Notes under the pieces: generated by a model
The model's input: the letters and a program-made list of their open reading frames with translations, nothing else
Told to the model about the DNA's origin: nothing
Database searches by the model: none
Made by a program: the position numbers and the translations under genes
Source: Alishewanella tabrizica
Lineage (GTDB): Bacteria > Pseudomonadota > Gammaproteobacteria > Enterobacterales > Alteromonadaceae
Length of the DNA: 64,000 nucleotides
Direction of reading: 5' to 3'
NCBI RefSeq assembly: GCF_014652375.1
Contig: NZ_BMYR01000006.1
Location: 124,001-188,000, forward strand
In this document: positions 28,233-37,581 of the stretch, piece by piece
Layout: each line of letters opens with the position of its first letter
How positions within the stretch are numbered: the stretch's first letter is position 1

Positions 28233-28967
28233 ATGGCTGATTTTATCGCATTAAATGCTGAACAGCATGCGGCTGTCAGGGTGTCAGAGCAGCAAGCCCT
28301 TAGCGTTATAGCCACTCAGCATTTAATCAATTTACGTGTTACTGAGTTAGCGCAGCTAGCCTGTGATATACCGGTATTTATTAGTAAAACGCCCTATGGC
28401 GAATGGGCATTATCGGGGCTTTGTAGTGTACAGCCTGGGCGCAATTTATGGGTGGCGCAGGGGCAGTGGCAGGCCACGTATGTGCCTGCGTATCTGCAAA
28501 CCTATCCTTTATGTGCTTTGCCAGGATCTGAGCGAGGACCCGTTAGCCTAGGCATTTTTACTGAAGCCAGTCAGCAACAGCAGGGGATCGCTTTGTTTGA
28601 TGACAGAAAACAGGCGTCTGCTGAGTTACTGCGTCGGCAAAAGCTGGTCGAGACCGATCTGCAAAATGAATTTTTAACCTACACCTTTTTACAACAGCTA
28701 GCGACATTAGGGTTATTGCAGCCTATTACGTTGGTACTGCAAAGCGCTGTGGATGAGCAGCAAATTGTTGGCTTGTATACCATCAATGAAGATCGGTTAG
28801 CACAATTGTCAGCAGCGCAATTACAGCACCTGCAACAGCAAGGTATGTTGTTGCCAATTTATGCATTGTTGCTGTCGCTGTTACAACTAAACACCTTAAT
28901 AAATAAACATAATAACGCGCTACCTCATGCTGTGCTTAAGCACATAAAGTTGGCCATTACGACGTAA
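28233..28967 (+). CDS. SapC family protein
   Basis: 244 residues. It follows the SapC pattern (PF07277): an N-terminal LNAEQHAAVRV segment, PVFISKTPYGEWALSGLCSV, a central YLQTYPL, and a C-terminal helical part including LPIYALLLSLLQLNTL. SapC was named from a Campylobacter S-layer locus, but in marine and freshwater proteobacteria it nearly always sits between a TonB receptor and a tryptophan-halogenase homologue. Its role is unknown. AAGGA six bases before the ATG at 28233 decides the start; the 11-codon upstream extension overlaps the halogenase end and is less likely. It is cotranscribed with the halogenase. Confidence 0.85.
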   Translation: MADFIALNAEQHAAVRVSEQQALSVIATQHLINLRVTELAQLACDIPVFISKTPYGEWALSGLCSVQPGRNLWVAQGQWQATYVPAYLQTYPLCALPGSERGPVSLGIFTEASQQQQGIALFDDRKQASAELLRRQKLVETDLQNEFLTYTFLQQLATLGLLQPITLVLQSAVDEQQIVGLYTINEDRLAQLSAAQLQHLQQQGMLLPIYALLLSLLQLNTLINKHNNALPHAVLKHIKLAITT

Positions 28968-29037
28968 CTAAACGCAACGCAAACATGGCCAAAGAGCCGT
29001 GGCGTTTTAGTTTTTTGAACAAGGTAGATAATAAAAC

Positions 29038-30486
29038 ATGACGGATAATTACATTCAACTTTCTATTTTTGTATTGGTGTCGGCCTTAATCGGCCTGTTA
29101 ACCTATTTAAAGTGTCGCGGTCAAAATCGCCATTTACATAGCCAAAATAAAGAGTTCTTTCTAGCCGGTGGCGGTTTAACGTGGATATTTGTGGCAGGCT
29201 CCATTACTTTAACCAATCTGAGTACTGATCAATTAGTGGGCATGAACGGCAATCAAATGATGTTGCTGGTCTGGTGGGAGTTAGCGGCAGTAGTTGGTCT
29301 CATTATTTTGGCAAAAGTATTTTTGCCGGTGTACTACCGTTACAAGTGTACGACGACCACGGAGTTATTAGAGAAGCGTTATAACAATATCCACATTCGG
29401 GCAGTGATTGGCGGTTTGTTCTTTTTGGGCAATGCTTTTATTTACATGCCGGCAGTAATCTACTCTGGCGCACTCTTTATGCAGAGCATGTTTAAAATTG
29501 ATCTGTCTATTCAGTTTATTTCGGTTATTTTCGCAGTTATTGGTGCACTTTACGCCTTTTTTGGTGGATTACGCGCGGTTGCCGTTTCTGATACCTACAA
29601 CGGCGTATTAGTACTAGGTATGGCCATTTTGATTGTCATTTTGGCGTTATTTGCGATCGATTTTGATTTTAGCGGCATTCCTGCGGAACGCTTAACCTTG
29701 ATTGGTGGACCCGACTCGCCGATCCCGTGGACCACGTTATTCACGGGTATGCTGTTTATCCAAATATACTATTGGGGAACAAACCAAACCATCACGCAAC
29801 GAGCAATGGCGGCGCCTAATGTTAAAGAAGCCCAAAAAGGTGTGCTAGTCGCAGCAGCCATTCGGCTATTAATTGTGCCGGCCATTGTGGTGATCCCAGG
29901 AATTGTGTCTTATAAGCTCTATGGTCAAATTGGCGATGCCGCTTATGGTCGAATTGTTGGCGATTTAATGCCTGGTTGGTTAACGGGGATCTTTGCCGCA
30001 GCCATTGCTGCTGCGGTGTTATCGACCTATAATAGTTTACTGAATTCGGCTACCGCGCTTTATGTATGTGATATTCACGAAGCCTACGTAAAGAAAAATC
30101 CAAATGTGATTAAACTAAGCGGTATAGTCACGGTATTACTGACCTCACTTACACTGGTGTTAGTGCCAGTGTATCAACAAGCTGAGAGCATTATTAATTT
30201 ACTGCAGCAACTAAACGGCCTTCTCAGCATGCCTATTTTATCTATTTTTGTTGTGGGTTTATTGTTTAAAAATGTTGATGCGCGTGCTGCCATAACCGCG
30301 GTGATTTTTGGCGTATTCTTGTATGGCGGTATGACCTTTTCGTTCTCGCCGTTTTTTGTGAGCTGGCACTATATCCATTTAATGCCTGTTACCTTGTTTA
30401 GTTGTATCGCAGTCGCGTTATTAATGAATAAGTTTGTGTTTAAACAACAAACACAATGGGCTGGGCGAATTGCACCAGAGGTGTGA
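29038..30486 (+). CDS. Sodium:solute symporter (SSS/SLC5), probable galactose/galactoside uptake
   Basis: 482 residues with 13-14 hydrophobic helices and the SSS plan. EFFLAGGGLTWIFVAGSITLTNLST covers the first core helix, and FGGLRAVAVSDTYNGVLVLGM is the classic SSS signature region. IYYWGTNQTITQRAMAA and AAIAAAVLSTYNSLLNSATALYV carry the sodium-site serines and threonines. It resembles bacterial SglT-type sugar symporters and moves its substrate from periplasm to cytosol with Na+. The galactose-rich neighbourhood suggests galactose or small galactosides. It lies 70 bases after sapC and ends at a strong terminator. Confidence 0.88.
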   Translation: MTDNYIQLSIFVLVSALIGLLTYLKCRGQNRHLHSQNKEFFLAGGGLTWIFVAGSITLTNLSTDQLVGMNGNQMMLLVWWELAAVVGLIILAKVFLPVYYRYKCTTTTELLEKRYNNIHIRAVIGGLFFLGNAFIYMPAVIYSGALFMQSMFKIDLSIQFISVIFAVIGALYAFFGGLRAVAVSDTYNGVLVLGMAILIVILALFAIDFDFSGIPAERLTLIGGPDSPIPWTTLFTGMLFIQIYYWGTNQTITQRAMAAPNVKEAQKGVLVAAAIRLLIVPAIVVIPGIVSYKLYGQIGDAAYGRIVGDLMPGWLTGIFAAAIAAAVLSTYNSLLNSATALYVCDIHEAYVKKNPNVIKLSGIVTVLLTSLTLVLVPVYQQAESIINLLQQLNGLLSMPILSIFVVGLLFKNVDARAAITAVIFGVFLYGGMTFSFSPFFVSWHYIHLMPVTLFSCIAVALLMNKFVFKQQTQWAGRIAPEV

Positions 30487-30519
30487 TAGCCGTTACTGAG
30501 TTCTGTTCCTGGGGTGTTT

Positions 30520-30551
30520 CCGGTGTATTTTGCTAAATACACCGGTTTTTT
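30520..30551 (+). terminator. Rho-independent terminator after the SSS symporter gene
   Basis: Stem CCGGTGTATTT / AAATACACCGG (11 pairs), loop TGCT, followed by six T. It ends the receptor-halogenase-SapC-symporter block and separates it from the convergent GH42 gene. Confidence 0.92.
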
Positions 30552-30563
30552 ACAGGCGGGAGT

Positions 30564-32519
30564 TTAGCGGTAAATCACCACATCAAACGGATTGATCTGA
30601 TTAGAACCCACCACAAACTGCGTAGTGGCAGGCAAGTTCAGTGTGGCGGCTGTGGCGCCATAGTTAAAGATAAAGGTCAGATCACCACGGCGAACCAAGC
30701 GTAAATCTTCAGCGAGCTGCACAGTGGTAATTCCATACTGCTTAGCCAGTGCAGCAAAGAAATCATACAAGAACGTATCGCACGTTAGTGTACCGATGTA
30801 ATAGTTATGCTGGGCTTGCACGATGGCAGGGGTATTATCGTGATAGCGCGCAACTACCATTAAATCAGCATGCTCTGACAACTCCTCACGCCAGCGCGCA
30901 CTTTCATAGGTTTTGTCGGCAAAATGTAAGGCATCGTGGCAATCTGGGCGGGTAGTTTCTACGCTTAATACTTTTACCGGTATCAGTTGCTGCAATAAGC
31001 CTGGTCCTAAATTGGGCGCAAGTGTGAGATCAGGCGTTTTTGCGCCGCTGCGGGGGCCAAATACTAACGCGGCATTGCTTCTTGCACAGCGATCAACAAA
31101 GGCTTTGCTAACAATAGGTAAACACGGTGCGATAATCAGTTTATACGCACTGAGATCAGCATCCTGTCCAATAAAGTCGACAGTAATACCCAACTTACGT
31201 AGGGCGCTGTAGTAAGCAAATTCGACTTGCTGCTGATTATAGCTGTCACCCTGCCGTTCAATCTCCGTGACCCATTGCGCCACTGTCTCAGTAACGATGG
31301 CGACTTCTGCTACGACTGGCGTTTCAGGTAACGCGGGTAATTTAGCCAGTTCTTGTTTCAGCTGTTGAATTTCTGCATAGGCGGTAGCCGGCGAGTTATC
31401 TGTGCGTTTTAACCCCGCATGCATTTGTTCTTGCGCAAAGGGCACCTGACGCCAACGGAAAAAACATACCGTAGCAGCGCCATGAGCAAAAGCTTGCCAT
31501 GACCATAATCTGACCATGCCCGGCTCAGGACGTGGATTGTGCCGTGCCCAATTCACTGGGCCAGGTTGTTGTTCCATGATCCAGAAAGGACCATGGCTAA
31601 TACCGCGACTTTGATCAAAAGCATAGCTGGCATAATCAGGATGGCCAGTACGCATGTAACGTTTAAAGTTGGGCGTTGCGGCATTGGCAAAAAAGAGATC
31701 GGTGCGACCCAAGGGGTAATTATCATAACTCACAAAATCTAATTGTTTAGCGAGTGCCGCGTTATCGGTTTGGGTATCACTCATCGGGATAAAGTTATGA
31801 GTGATAAAACGGTTTGGTGCATAACGGCGCAAAATCGCAATCATTTCATCATGAAAGCGAATAACCTGATCGGAGCTAAAACGCCGATAAGCCAAATTAT
31901 GCGATGGGTTGGTTTCGGTAACGGCTAAATAAGGCAACTCAATTTGCTGAAAGTTTTGGTATTCCATTGACCAAAACACATTGCCCCAGGCTTGGTTTAA
32001 GTTATCTATATTGCCATAGTGTTGTTGGCACCACTGTTGAAATGCTGCTTTTGCATTGGCTGAGTAACTGTGGGTGGTATCATGACAGGCTAATTCATTA
32101 TCGGTTTGCCAGCCACAAATTGCAGGATGTTCGCCATAGCGTTGACCGAGTACCTCAGTGATCCGCATGGCTTCGCGGAAAAAATTCTCGCTAGAAAAGT
32201 CATAATGCCGACGTGAACCAAAACCGCGTGTGGTGCCCGTTTTTACGTCGACGGGTAAAATATCGGGATACAAATCAATTAGCCACTTTGGCGGTGTTGC
32301 CGTCGGCGTACACATAATCACACTAAGTCCCGCATCCGCGAGCGTCGCAATGGCGCGATCGAGCCACTCAAAGTGGAAGACCCCAGGGGCAGATTCAATG
32401 CGTGACCAAGCAAATTCCCCTATCCGCACATATTTTAAGCCCAGCGCAGCCATCTCTTGCGCATCTTGCGCCCACATCGATTCTGGCCAGTGCTCTGGGT
32501 AATAACATACACCTAACAT
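30564..32519 (-). CDS. GH42 beta-galactosidase, cytoplasmic
   Basis: 651 residues without a signal peptide. The catalytic barrel occupies residues 1-370: MLGVCYYPEHWPESMW start, acid/base Glu142 in WQTDNELACHD, nucleophile Glu316 in FWIMEQQPGPVNW. A trimerisation domain (about 390-590) and a short C-terminal beta domain follow. GH42 enzymes release terminal beta-linked galactose from short galactosides and rarely act on lactose in aquatic bacteria. The cytosolic location means the substrate is imported whole. The gene is divergent from GH36, with a shared 185-base control region holding an AT-rich operator-like motif. Confidence 0.95.
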   Translation of the reverse strand: MLGVCYYPEHWPESMWAQDAQEMAALGLKYVRIGEFAWSRIESAPGVFHFEWLDRAIATLADAGLSVIMCTPTATPPKWLIDLYPDILPVDVKTGTTRGFGSRRHYDFSSENFFREAMRITEVLGQRYGEHPAICGWQTDNELACHDTTHSYSANAKAAFQQWCQQHYGNIDNLNQAWGNVFWSMEYQNFQQIELPYLAVTETNPSHNLAYRRFSSDQVIRFHDEMIAILRRYAPNRFITHNFIPMSDTQTDNAALAKQLDFVSYDNYPLGRTDLFFANAATPNFKRYMRTGHPDYASYAFDQSRGISHGPFWIMEQQPGPVNWARHNPRPEPGMVRLWSWQAFAHGAATVCFFRWRQVPFAQEQMHAGLKRTDNSPATAYAEIQQLKQELAKLPALPETPVVAEVAIVTETVAQWVTEIERQGDSYNQQQVEFAYYSALRKLGITVDFIGQDADLSAYKLIIAPCLPIVSKAFVDRCARSNAALVFGPRSGAKTPDLTLAPNLGPGLLQQLIPVKVLSVETTRPDCHDALHFADKTYESARWREELSEHADLMVVARYHDNTPAIVQAQHNYYIGTLTCDTFLYDFFAALAKQYGITTVQLAEDLRLVRRGDLTFIFNYGATAATLNLPATTQFVVGSNQINPFDVVIYR

Positions 32520-32605
32520 AACGCTCTCCTACCTTGGGATGAACTAAATACTGCCGACTAGGCTGATCCTATTGCAAGGACGCAGCGGATTATCGACAAT
32601 CACAC

Positions 32606-32633
32606 AAATTATATGATATATACTATTATTATT
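32606..32633. promoter_or_regulatory. AT-rich operator-like motif in the GH42/GH36 control region
   Basis: Contains ATATGATATATACTATTA. On the reverse strand it reads AATAGTATATATCATATAA, matching the core of the motifs at 39152, 45714 and 35650. It lies between the two divergent galactosidase genes. The candidate binder is the GntR regulator at 34922, which is inferred. Confidence 0.4.
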
Positions 32634-32704
32634 TAGGGTATCTGTCTAATCGCGTATTAAGACGAACGCCCTTACGCCAGTAAAATTTTTTTGTGGAGCC
32701 GCGT

Positions 32705-34846
32705 ATGCAACAAATGCCCCCCTATGTCCGGTTAGACAGCGCCTTACTTACTTTAATTATTGATTGTACAGCGAAGACGCCCGCGATCTTGTACTTTGGT
32801 ACGGCACTGAGCCCCGAGATAGCACCTGCAAGTTTAAAAGCATTAAGCCAGCGGCAAGAAGCGAAATGTGCGTCAGTAGATGAAGTCCCAATTTCATTAA
32901 CACCTTTAAACGGTGAAGGCTTTACTGGCGCGCCAGGGATTGAATTGCATGATGAAGCCTTAGCATGGTCTTTTGGGCCACAATTAGTTGCGGTGAGTTA
33001 TCCAACAGTACACAGCGTGCGATTAACTTGTACGGATGTCCATCGACAGTTGACCCTTGAGCATGATTTTTTGCTTGATCCACTCAGCAATGTATTAGCC
33101 AGCGAAACCACCATCATAAATAATGCTGACCGAACGCTACTGGTTAATTGGTGTGCGGCACCCACCATGCTACTGCCTGATCATCTCACGCAAGTTACTG
33201 GCTTTGAGGGGCGTTGGTCTAATGAATTTCAGCAGCACCGTCGCGACTTGTTTGTCGGGGCGTACTTTCGCGAGAATCGCAAAGGTAAAACCTCGCATGA
33301 CAATTTCCCGGGCGTGCTGGTGCATCATGCGGCGTGTACCGAACAAGTGGGTGAATGCTTTGGATTTCATTTAGGCTGGTCGGGCAATCATCGTACCCGC
33401 GTTGAACTATTAGCGGATGGTCGCAGTTATGTACAAATGGGGGAATTACTTTTACCCGGTGAAGTACAATTAACGGCTCAGCAACGCTACACCAGTCCTA
33501 CGTTATACAGCTCATTCTCAAGCGAAGGCTTCAGTGCCTTATCTGCCAATTTTCATCAGTATGTGCGCCAGCAGTTGCTTAGCAAAGCACAACGAAGTAA
33601 GCCACGCCCAGTGCATTACAATACTTGGGAGGGCATTTACTTTGATCATAATGTGGAGACACTTAAGCAATTGGCGGATCATGTGGCGCCCTTAGGCGTA
33701 GAGCGCTTCGTGTTAGATGATGGCTGGTTTAAGGGGCGTCGACATGATAGGGCGGGCTTAGGGGATTGGATCGTAGATAAAACGGTTTATCCTGAGGGAT
33801 TACAGCCGATTATTGCCTATGTTAATAGCTTAGGGATGGAGTTTGGAATTTGGTTTGAACCAGAAATGGTTAATCCCGACAGTGACTTGTATCGTGCTCA
33901 TCCTGATTGGGTGCTACAAACCGCCAACAATACGCAGCTAAAATTTCGTAATCAATTGGTGCTGGATTTAACGCGGCCAGAGGTCGTGGCGTATTTGTTT
34001 TCTGCTATCGATGCCATCTTACGAGAGTATCCAGCAATCAAGTACATCAAATGGGACATTAACCGTGATTTAAATCACCCGGGTAATGCACTCGGGAAAC
34101 CGGCAGTGCATCAGCAAACGCTGGCGCTTTATCAATTAATTGCCCGAATTAAAGCAGCACACCCGGGGTTGGAGATTGAAAGCTGCTCATCGGGTGGGGC
34201 TCGGATTGATTACGGCGTATTACGTTATACCGATCGGGTGTGGACGTCAGACTCCAACGATGCCCTGGATCGTTTAGCTATTCAACGTGGCTGCTCGTTT
34301 TTCTTTCCATCGGATGTGATGGGCGCGCATGTAGGGCCACGTGATTGTCATACCACTGGGCGACGCGTGAGCATGGAAATGCGGGCTGCCGTAGCGTTTT
34401 TTGGGCATATGGGCATTGAAATGGATCCGCGTGAGCTTACCGACGCTGAAAAAGACACCTTAACTGCAGCCATCGCGTTACATAAACACTATCGCGATTT
34501 TATCCATAATGCGCAACTTCACCGACTAGATACCGACAAGCTGAGTATTAATTTTGGTTTGGTCAATCAAGAGAAAACGTTGGCGCTATTCGCGTATAAC
34601 AGTGTTGTTGAAAGTGGCCGTACCTTACCGAAACGCTTACGTTTTGTTGGCTTAGATGCCAATAAGCACTACACACTCTCGTTGGTTTGGCCTACGGTCT
34701 TAAAAGAGCATACGCCTTCGTTAATGCGGAATATTAATAAACAGGTGTTTAGCGGCGCAGTATTAATGCAATTTGGCATGCAGTTACCGATCACGTTACC
34801 GCAAAGTGCGCTGATTTATGAGTTGGCGGCGATTACAGAGGCATAA
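32705..34846 (+). CDS. GH36 alpha-galactosidase, cytoplasmic
   Basis: 713 residues without a signal peptide. An N-terminal beta-sandwich (about 1-290) precedes the barrel, with FVLDDGWFKGRRHD and GIWFEPEMVNPDSDLY. The nucleophile is Asp451 (IKWDINRD) and the acid/base Asp516 (TSDSNDALDR). ESCSSGGARIDYG, the other GH36 hallmark, lies between them. It hydrolyses terminal alpha-galactose from melibiose-, raffinose- or galactosylglycerol-type molecules. TGGAG six bases before the ATG at 32705 decides the start over the GTG at 32693. The partner beta-galactosidase is divergent. The pair would dismantle molecules holding both linkages, such as digalactosylglycerol, which is inferred. Confidence 0.95.
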   Translation: MQQMPPYVRLDSALLTLIIDCTAKTPAILYFGTALSPEIAPASLKALSQRQEAKCASVDEVPISLTPLNGEGFTGAPGIELHDEALAWSFGPQLVAVSYPTVHSVRLTCTDVHRQLTLEHDFLLDPLSNVLASETTIINNADRTLLVNWCAAPTMLLPDHLTQVTGFEGRWSNEFQQHRRDLFVGAYFRENRKGKTSHDNFPGVLVHHAACTEQVGECFGFHLGWSGNHRTRVELLADGRSYVQMGELLLPGEVQLTAQQRYTSPTLYSSFSSEGFSALSANFHQYVRQQLLSKAQRSKPRPVHYNTWEGIYFDHNVETLKQLADHVAPLGVERFVLDDGWFKGRRHDRAGLGDWIVDKTVYPEGLQPIIAYVNSLGMEFGIWFEPEMVNPDSDLYRAHPDWVLQTANNTQLKFRNQLVLDLTRPEVVAYLFSAIDAILREYPAIKYIKWDINRDLNHPGNALGKPAVHQQTLALYQLIARIKAAHPGLEIESCSSGGARIDYGVLRYTDRVWTSDSNDALDRLAIQRGCSFFFPSDVMGAHVGPRDCHTTGRRVSMEMRAAVAFFGHMGIEMDPRELTDAEKDTLTAAIALHKHYRDFIHNAQLHRLDTDKLSINFGLVNQEKTLALFAYNSVVESGRTLPKRLRFVGLDANKHYTLSLVWPTVLKEHTPSLMRNINKQVFSGAVLMQFGMQLPITLPQSALIYELAAITEA

Positions 34847-34868
34847 TTGTCGTAGCGAATAACCTTGT

Positions 34869-34898
34869 TGTCATACCGTGTGATGTCACGGTATGACA
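34869..34898. terminator. Perfect inverted repeat between convergent GH36 and GntR genes
   Basis: Twelve-base perfect arms TGTCATACCGTG / CACGGTATGACA around a six-base loop. There is no T run on either strand. The position between two convergent genes suits a bidirectional transcript-end hairpin. Confidence 0.6.
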
Positions 34899-34921
34899 GA
34901 TTGCGTAGCGTATTGGCGGTC

Positions 34922-35629
34922 TTATTCCAATTTCGATTCAATAAGCTCTAGCGCCTCGTCTAAAATGGCCTCAACGGCTTTTTTAGCGCGCTCAGGGTTA
35001 CGAGATTTAATCGTGTTTAAGATATCCGCATGTTTTTGCACATCGGCACCCGGTACCCCTTTAATCCGATTGGTGTATCGAATGCTCACGCGCAGCGCAG
35101 TGCTGATAAATTCAGTAAGCTGTAAAAAAAACCGATTATTACTGGCGGCCAGTACACTGGTATGAAAAGCAATATCGGCTTCTAAAGGATCATCTAACCC
35201 TTGTTCCGCTTCGATCATCCTGCCTAAGGCTTGCTCAATCGCCTCTAATTGTTTGTAACTGGCCGTTACTGACGCTAAAGCAGCAGCTTGGGGTTCAAGC
35301 GCTACTCGTACCTGCGTAAATTCCTTTAACAGGGCTAACGAGGGTTTACTGCTCAAAATCCACCGCAGTACATCGGTATCGAACATATTCCAATTACTTT
35401 CGGGTAGCACGCGTATGCCTTGTTTCGGACGGGATGAAATCAATCCTTTTGCGGAGAGCATTTTTACGGCTTCTCGGGTAGAGCTGCGGCTGACATCATA
35501 CTCGACACATAATTCTGCCTCAGACGGCAAACCCGTCCCAACAGGATAGGTGCCTTGTACTATCGCTAAACCAAGATCATTGGTTAATTGATGGGTTAAA
35601 TTTTGTCTGGGCGCATTTTTCATTCGCAT
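34922..35629 (-). CDS. GntR-family regulator, FadR subfamily (DgoR-like)
   Basis: 235 residues. The winged helix is at about 10-75 (GTGLPSEAELCVEYDVSRSS then REAVKMLSAKGLI). The all-helical FCD ligand domain (about 95-225) keeps the metal-binding acid and histidines in ADIAFHTSVLAASNN and KHADIL. FadR-type GntR proteins such as DgoR and UxuR respond to sugar acids. Placement beside the SDR/KDGal-kinase pair makes it the likely local repressor of the galactoside region. The divergent control region (35630-35809) carries AT-rich palindromic motifs that recur elsewhere in the cluster. The start is either ATG 35629 or ATG 35623. Confidence 0.88.
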   Translation of the reverse strand: MRMKNAPRQNLTHQLTNDLGLAIVQGTYPVGTGLPSEAELCVEYDVSRSSTREAVKMLSAKGLISSRPKQGIRVLPESNWNMFDTDVLRWILSSKPSLALLKEFTQVRVALEPQAAALASVTASYKQLEAIEQALGRMIEAEQGLDDPLEADIAFHTSVLAASNNRFFLQLTEFISTALRVSIRYTNRIKGVPGADVQKHADILNTIKSRNPERAKKAVEAILDEALELIESKLE

Positions 35630-35644
35630 GCTCTCTAGGTATAT

Positions 35645-35689
35645 TAATGTAATATATCATATTAAAGTACATGGCTTTATGATATAAGT
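35645..35689. promoter_or_regulatory. AT-rich operator-like sites between gntR and the SDR gene
   Basis: TAATATATCATATTA (35650-35664) is nearly palindromic, and TTTATGATATAAG follows at 35677. Both share ATATCATA/TATGATAT cores with sites at 32606 and 40734. The location suits autoregulation of the GntR gene and control of the divergent SDR-dgoK operon. Confidence 0.4.
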
Positions 35690-35809
35690 TTTTTGCCTAA
35701 AAAGCAGTTTTCTCTGCTTGGTTGCGTCTGTCAACCCGAGTAGTATGCTGGTTGCCAACTATCAGAGGCAGGATAATGCCTAGTTTATTAGGGAGACTAA
35801 AGGGTGTCT

Positions 35810-36562
35810 ATGACGGTTGAATATCAATGCCTAAAGCAAAAAATGGTGTTTATTACCGGCGGCGCCACCGGCATTGGTGCTGCCATGGTTAAAGCATTTT
35901 TACAACAAGGTGCGCAGGTGGCATTTGTTGATATCAATGACGACGCCGCAGCTAATTTGTTGCAAACGCAGCAGCACGAAAGACTGTGGTTTAGACGGGT
36001 TGATGTGACGCAGTTGGAGCAATTACAGCAGGCGATCACCGATGCCACCACGCATTTTGGCAAGCTATCGGTACTCATTAATAACGTCGCCAATGATAAA
36101 AGGCAACTTAGCCAAGCCGTTTCGGTTGCTGAATGGCGAAGCTGTATGCAAGTGAATTTAGACGCTGCGTTTTTTGCAGCGCAGGCGGCATATGCGTTTA
36201 TGCAACAGCAGCAGACCGGCGCCATTATCAACTTTAGTTCAATTAATGCGTTAACCGGCCAACCCAATATGGCGGGGTATGTCACCGCTAAAGCGGGATT
36301 AATTGGTATGACTAAAGCCCTTGCGCGTGATTTTGGTACAGCCGGTATTCGAGTGAATGCCATTTTACCCGGTTGGGTAGCAACCGATCGACAGTTAGCC
36401 AGTTGGTTTACTGCTGAAGAACAACAGCGTTGGTTAGATGCAGTGGCGCTTAAACAGTTTATCACGCCGACCGATGTGGCTAACTTAGCCTTATTTTTAG
36501 CGTCTGAACAAAGTGCCATGATTACCGGTCAAGCAATTAACATTGATGCTGGGAGAAGTTAA
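35810..36562 (+). CDS. SDR oxidoreductase, candidate D-galactose 1-dehydrogenase
   Basis: 250 residues, classical short-chain dehydrogenase. The cofactor loop is TGGATGIG (16-23). Asp41 after the second strand suggests NAD+. NNVAN (91-95) replaces the usual NNAG. The catalytic set is Ser144, Tyr157 and Lys161 (YVTAK). The C-terminus GQAINIDAGRS is typical. In De Ley-Doudoroff pathways an SDR oxidises galactose to galactonolactone. Here a lactonase and KDGal kinase are nearby, so this role fits, but L-fucose or other sugar dehydrogenase activity is possible. AGGG before the ATG at 35810 decides the start. dgoK starts immediately after the stop. Confidence 0.85.
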   Translation: MTVEYQCLKQKMVFITGGATGIGAAMVKAFLQQGAQVAFVDINDDAAANLLQTQQHERLWFRRVDVTQLEQLQQAITDATTHFGKLSVLINNVANDKRQLSQAVSVAEWRSCMQVNLDAAFFAAQAAYAFMQQQQTGAIINFSSINALTGQPNMAGYVTAKAGLIGMTKALARDFGTAGIRVNAILPGWVATDRQLASWFTAEEQQRWLDAVALKQFITPTDVANLALFLASEQSAMITGQAINIDAGRS

Positions 36563-37528
36563 TTGCATTCGGCGCTTCGGTTCATTGCCCTTGATTGGGG
36601 CTCAACCCGTTTACGTGCCTATTGTTGTGAGTTGACACCCCAACAAGAGCTCGTGTTGCTGGCACAGGCCAGTGGCCCAGGTGTTGTAAAAATAGTGGGA
36701 ACCTTCTCAGACGTATTGCAACAGGTGATTGCGCCTTTTGTGAAGCAGTATGGCGAGCTCCCTATTTTTATGGCGGGGCAAATATCGTCCAGTATTGGTT
36801 GGTTTGAAACGCCTTACTTGAATTGTCCTGTCACACCGCAGGCCATTTTACACAGTGTGTGTGAACGTATAAGCGGGCAGCAATCACTCTATATTATGTC
36901 TGGTCTACGTTATCAAAACCCCAGTGGCGATAATGACACTATGCGCGGAGAAGAGTTGCAGCTATTGGGGCTGTTACGCCGTTATCCGCAGTATTTGCAT
37001 GGTCAGCATTTGGTCTGTTTGCCTGGCACGCATTGTAAGTGGGTTTTGTTAGATAATGGTTATGTGAGCTGGTTTAAAAGTGCCATAACCGGGGAGTTAT
37101 TTGATGTATTGTTACAGCACAGTATATTGCTGCCCAAACCGGCAACACTTTATACTGATGATTGGGCAACGTTTACCGCAGGTTGCCAACGTGCCTTGAC
37201 CTTTCCTAACGAAAGTATCGTGCACGCACTTTTTAGTGTGCGCACGAAGCAATTATTCGATGCCTATACCGCAAGCAATGCCAGAAGCTATTTGTCGGGT
37301 TTACTTATTGGCGCCGATGTCGGTAGCATCTTGCATGACACAAAGGTGGAGAGTTTGCCCACAGGCTCAATCATTTTAATTGGCAGTGGCGCTTTGCAAC
37401 AGGCTTATGCAACAGCATTAACACAGGCGAATCAACAAAGTGTGCTTATAACTGAGCAAGAGGTAGTGCTAGCTGGTTTCGCAGCGGTTGCAAACCAAAC
37501 CTTGTTACCTTTGAGCTGCCAAGCTTAA
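36563..37528 (+). CDS. dgoK: 2-dehydro-3-deoxygalactonokinase
   Basis: 321 residues, the DGOK family length. An N-terminal phosphate-binding region is FIALDWGSTRLRAY. GQISSSIGWFETPYL, SGLRYQNPSGDNDTMRGEE and LVCLPGTHCKWV follow; all are DgoK hallmarks. It phosphorylates 2-keto-3-deoxygalactonate for the KDPGal aldolase. The start is TTG at 36563, directly after the SDR stop codon, with GGGAGAAG upstream; the two genes form a tight operon. The galactonate dehydratase (dgoD) and aldolase (dgoA) that should flank this step are not in the window. Confidence 0.93.
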   Translation: MHSALRFIALDWGSTRLRAYCCELTPQQELVLLAQASGPGVVKIVGTFSDVLQQVIAPFVKQYGELPIFMAGQISSSIGWFETPYLNCPVTPQAILHSVCERISGQQSLYIMSGLRYQNPSGDNDTMRGEELQLLGLLRRYPQYLHGQHLVCLPGTHCKWVLLDNGYVSWFKSAITGELFDVLLQHSILLPKPATLYTDDWATFTAGCQRALTFPNESIVHALFSVRTKQLFDAYTASNARSYLSGLLIGADVGSILHDTKVESLPTGSIILIGSGALQQAYATALTQANQQSVLITEQEVVLAGFAAVANQTLLPLSCQA

Positions 37529-37542
37529 AAAGGTTTGGCAGC
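37515..37542. terminator. Hairpin at the dgoK / glpD convergent junction
   Basis: Eight-base arms GCTGCCAA / TTGGCAGC around a 12-base loop that contains the dgoK stop codon. There is no T run. It is a modest candidate transcript end. Confidence 0.45.
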
Positions 37543-37581
37543 GCCTTAAATTACATAACAATAACGTGAGCAATTACGCGT

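Noticed and set aside
35824..36519. 231-residue leftward frame
   Set aside because: Lies wholly antisense to the SDR gene, which has clear catalytic motifs; the frame is Cys/Ala-rich, typical of a shadow frame.
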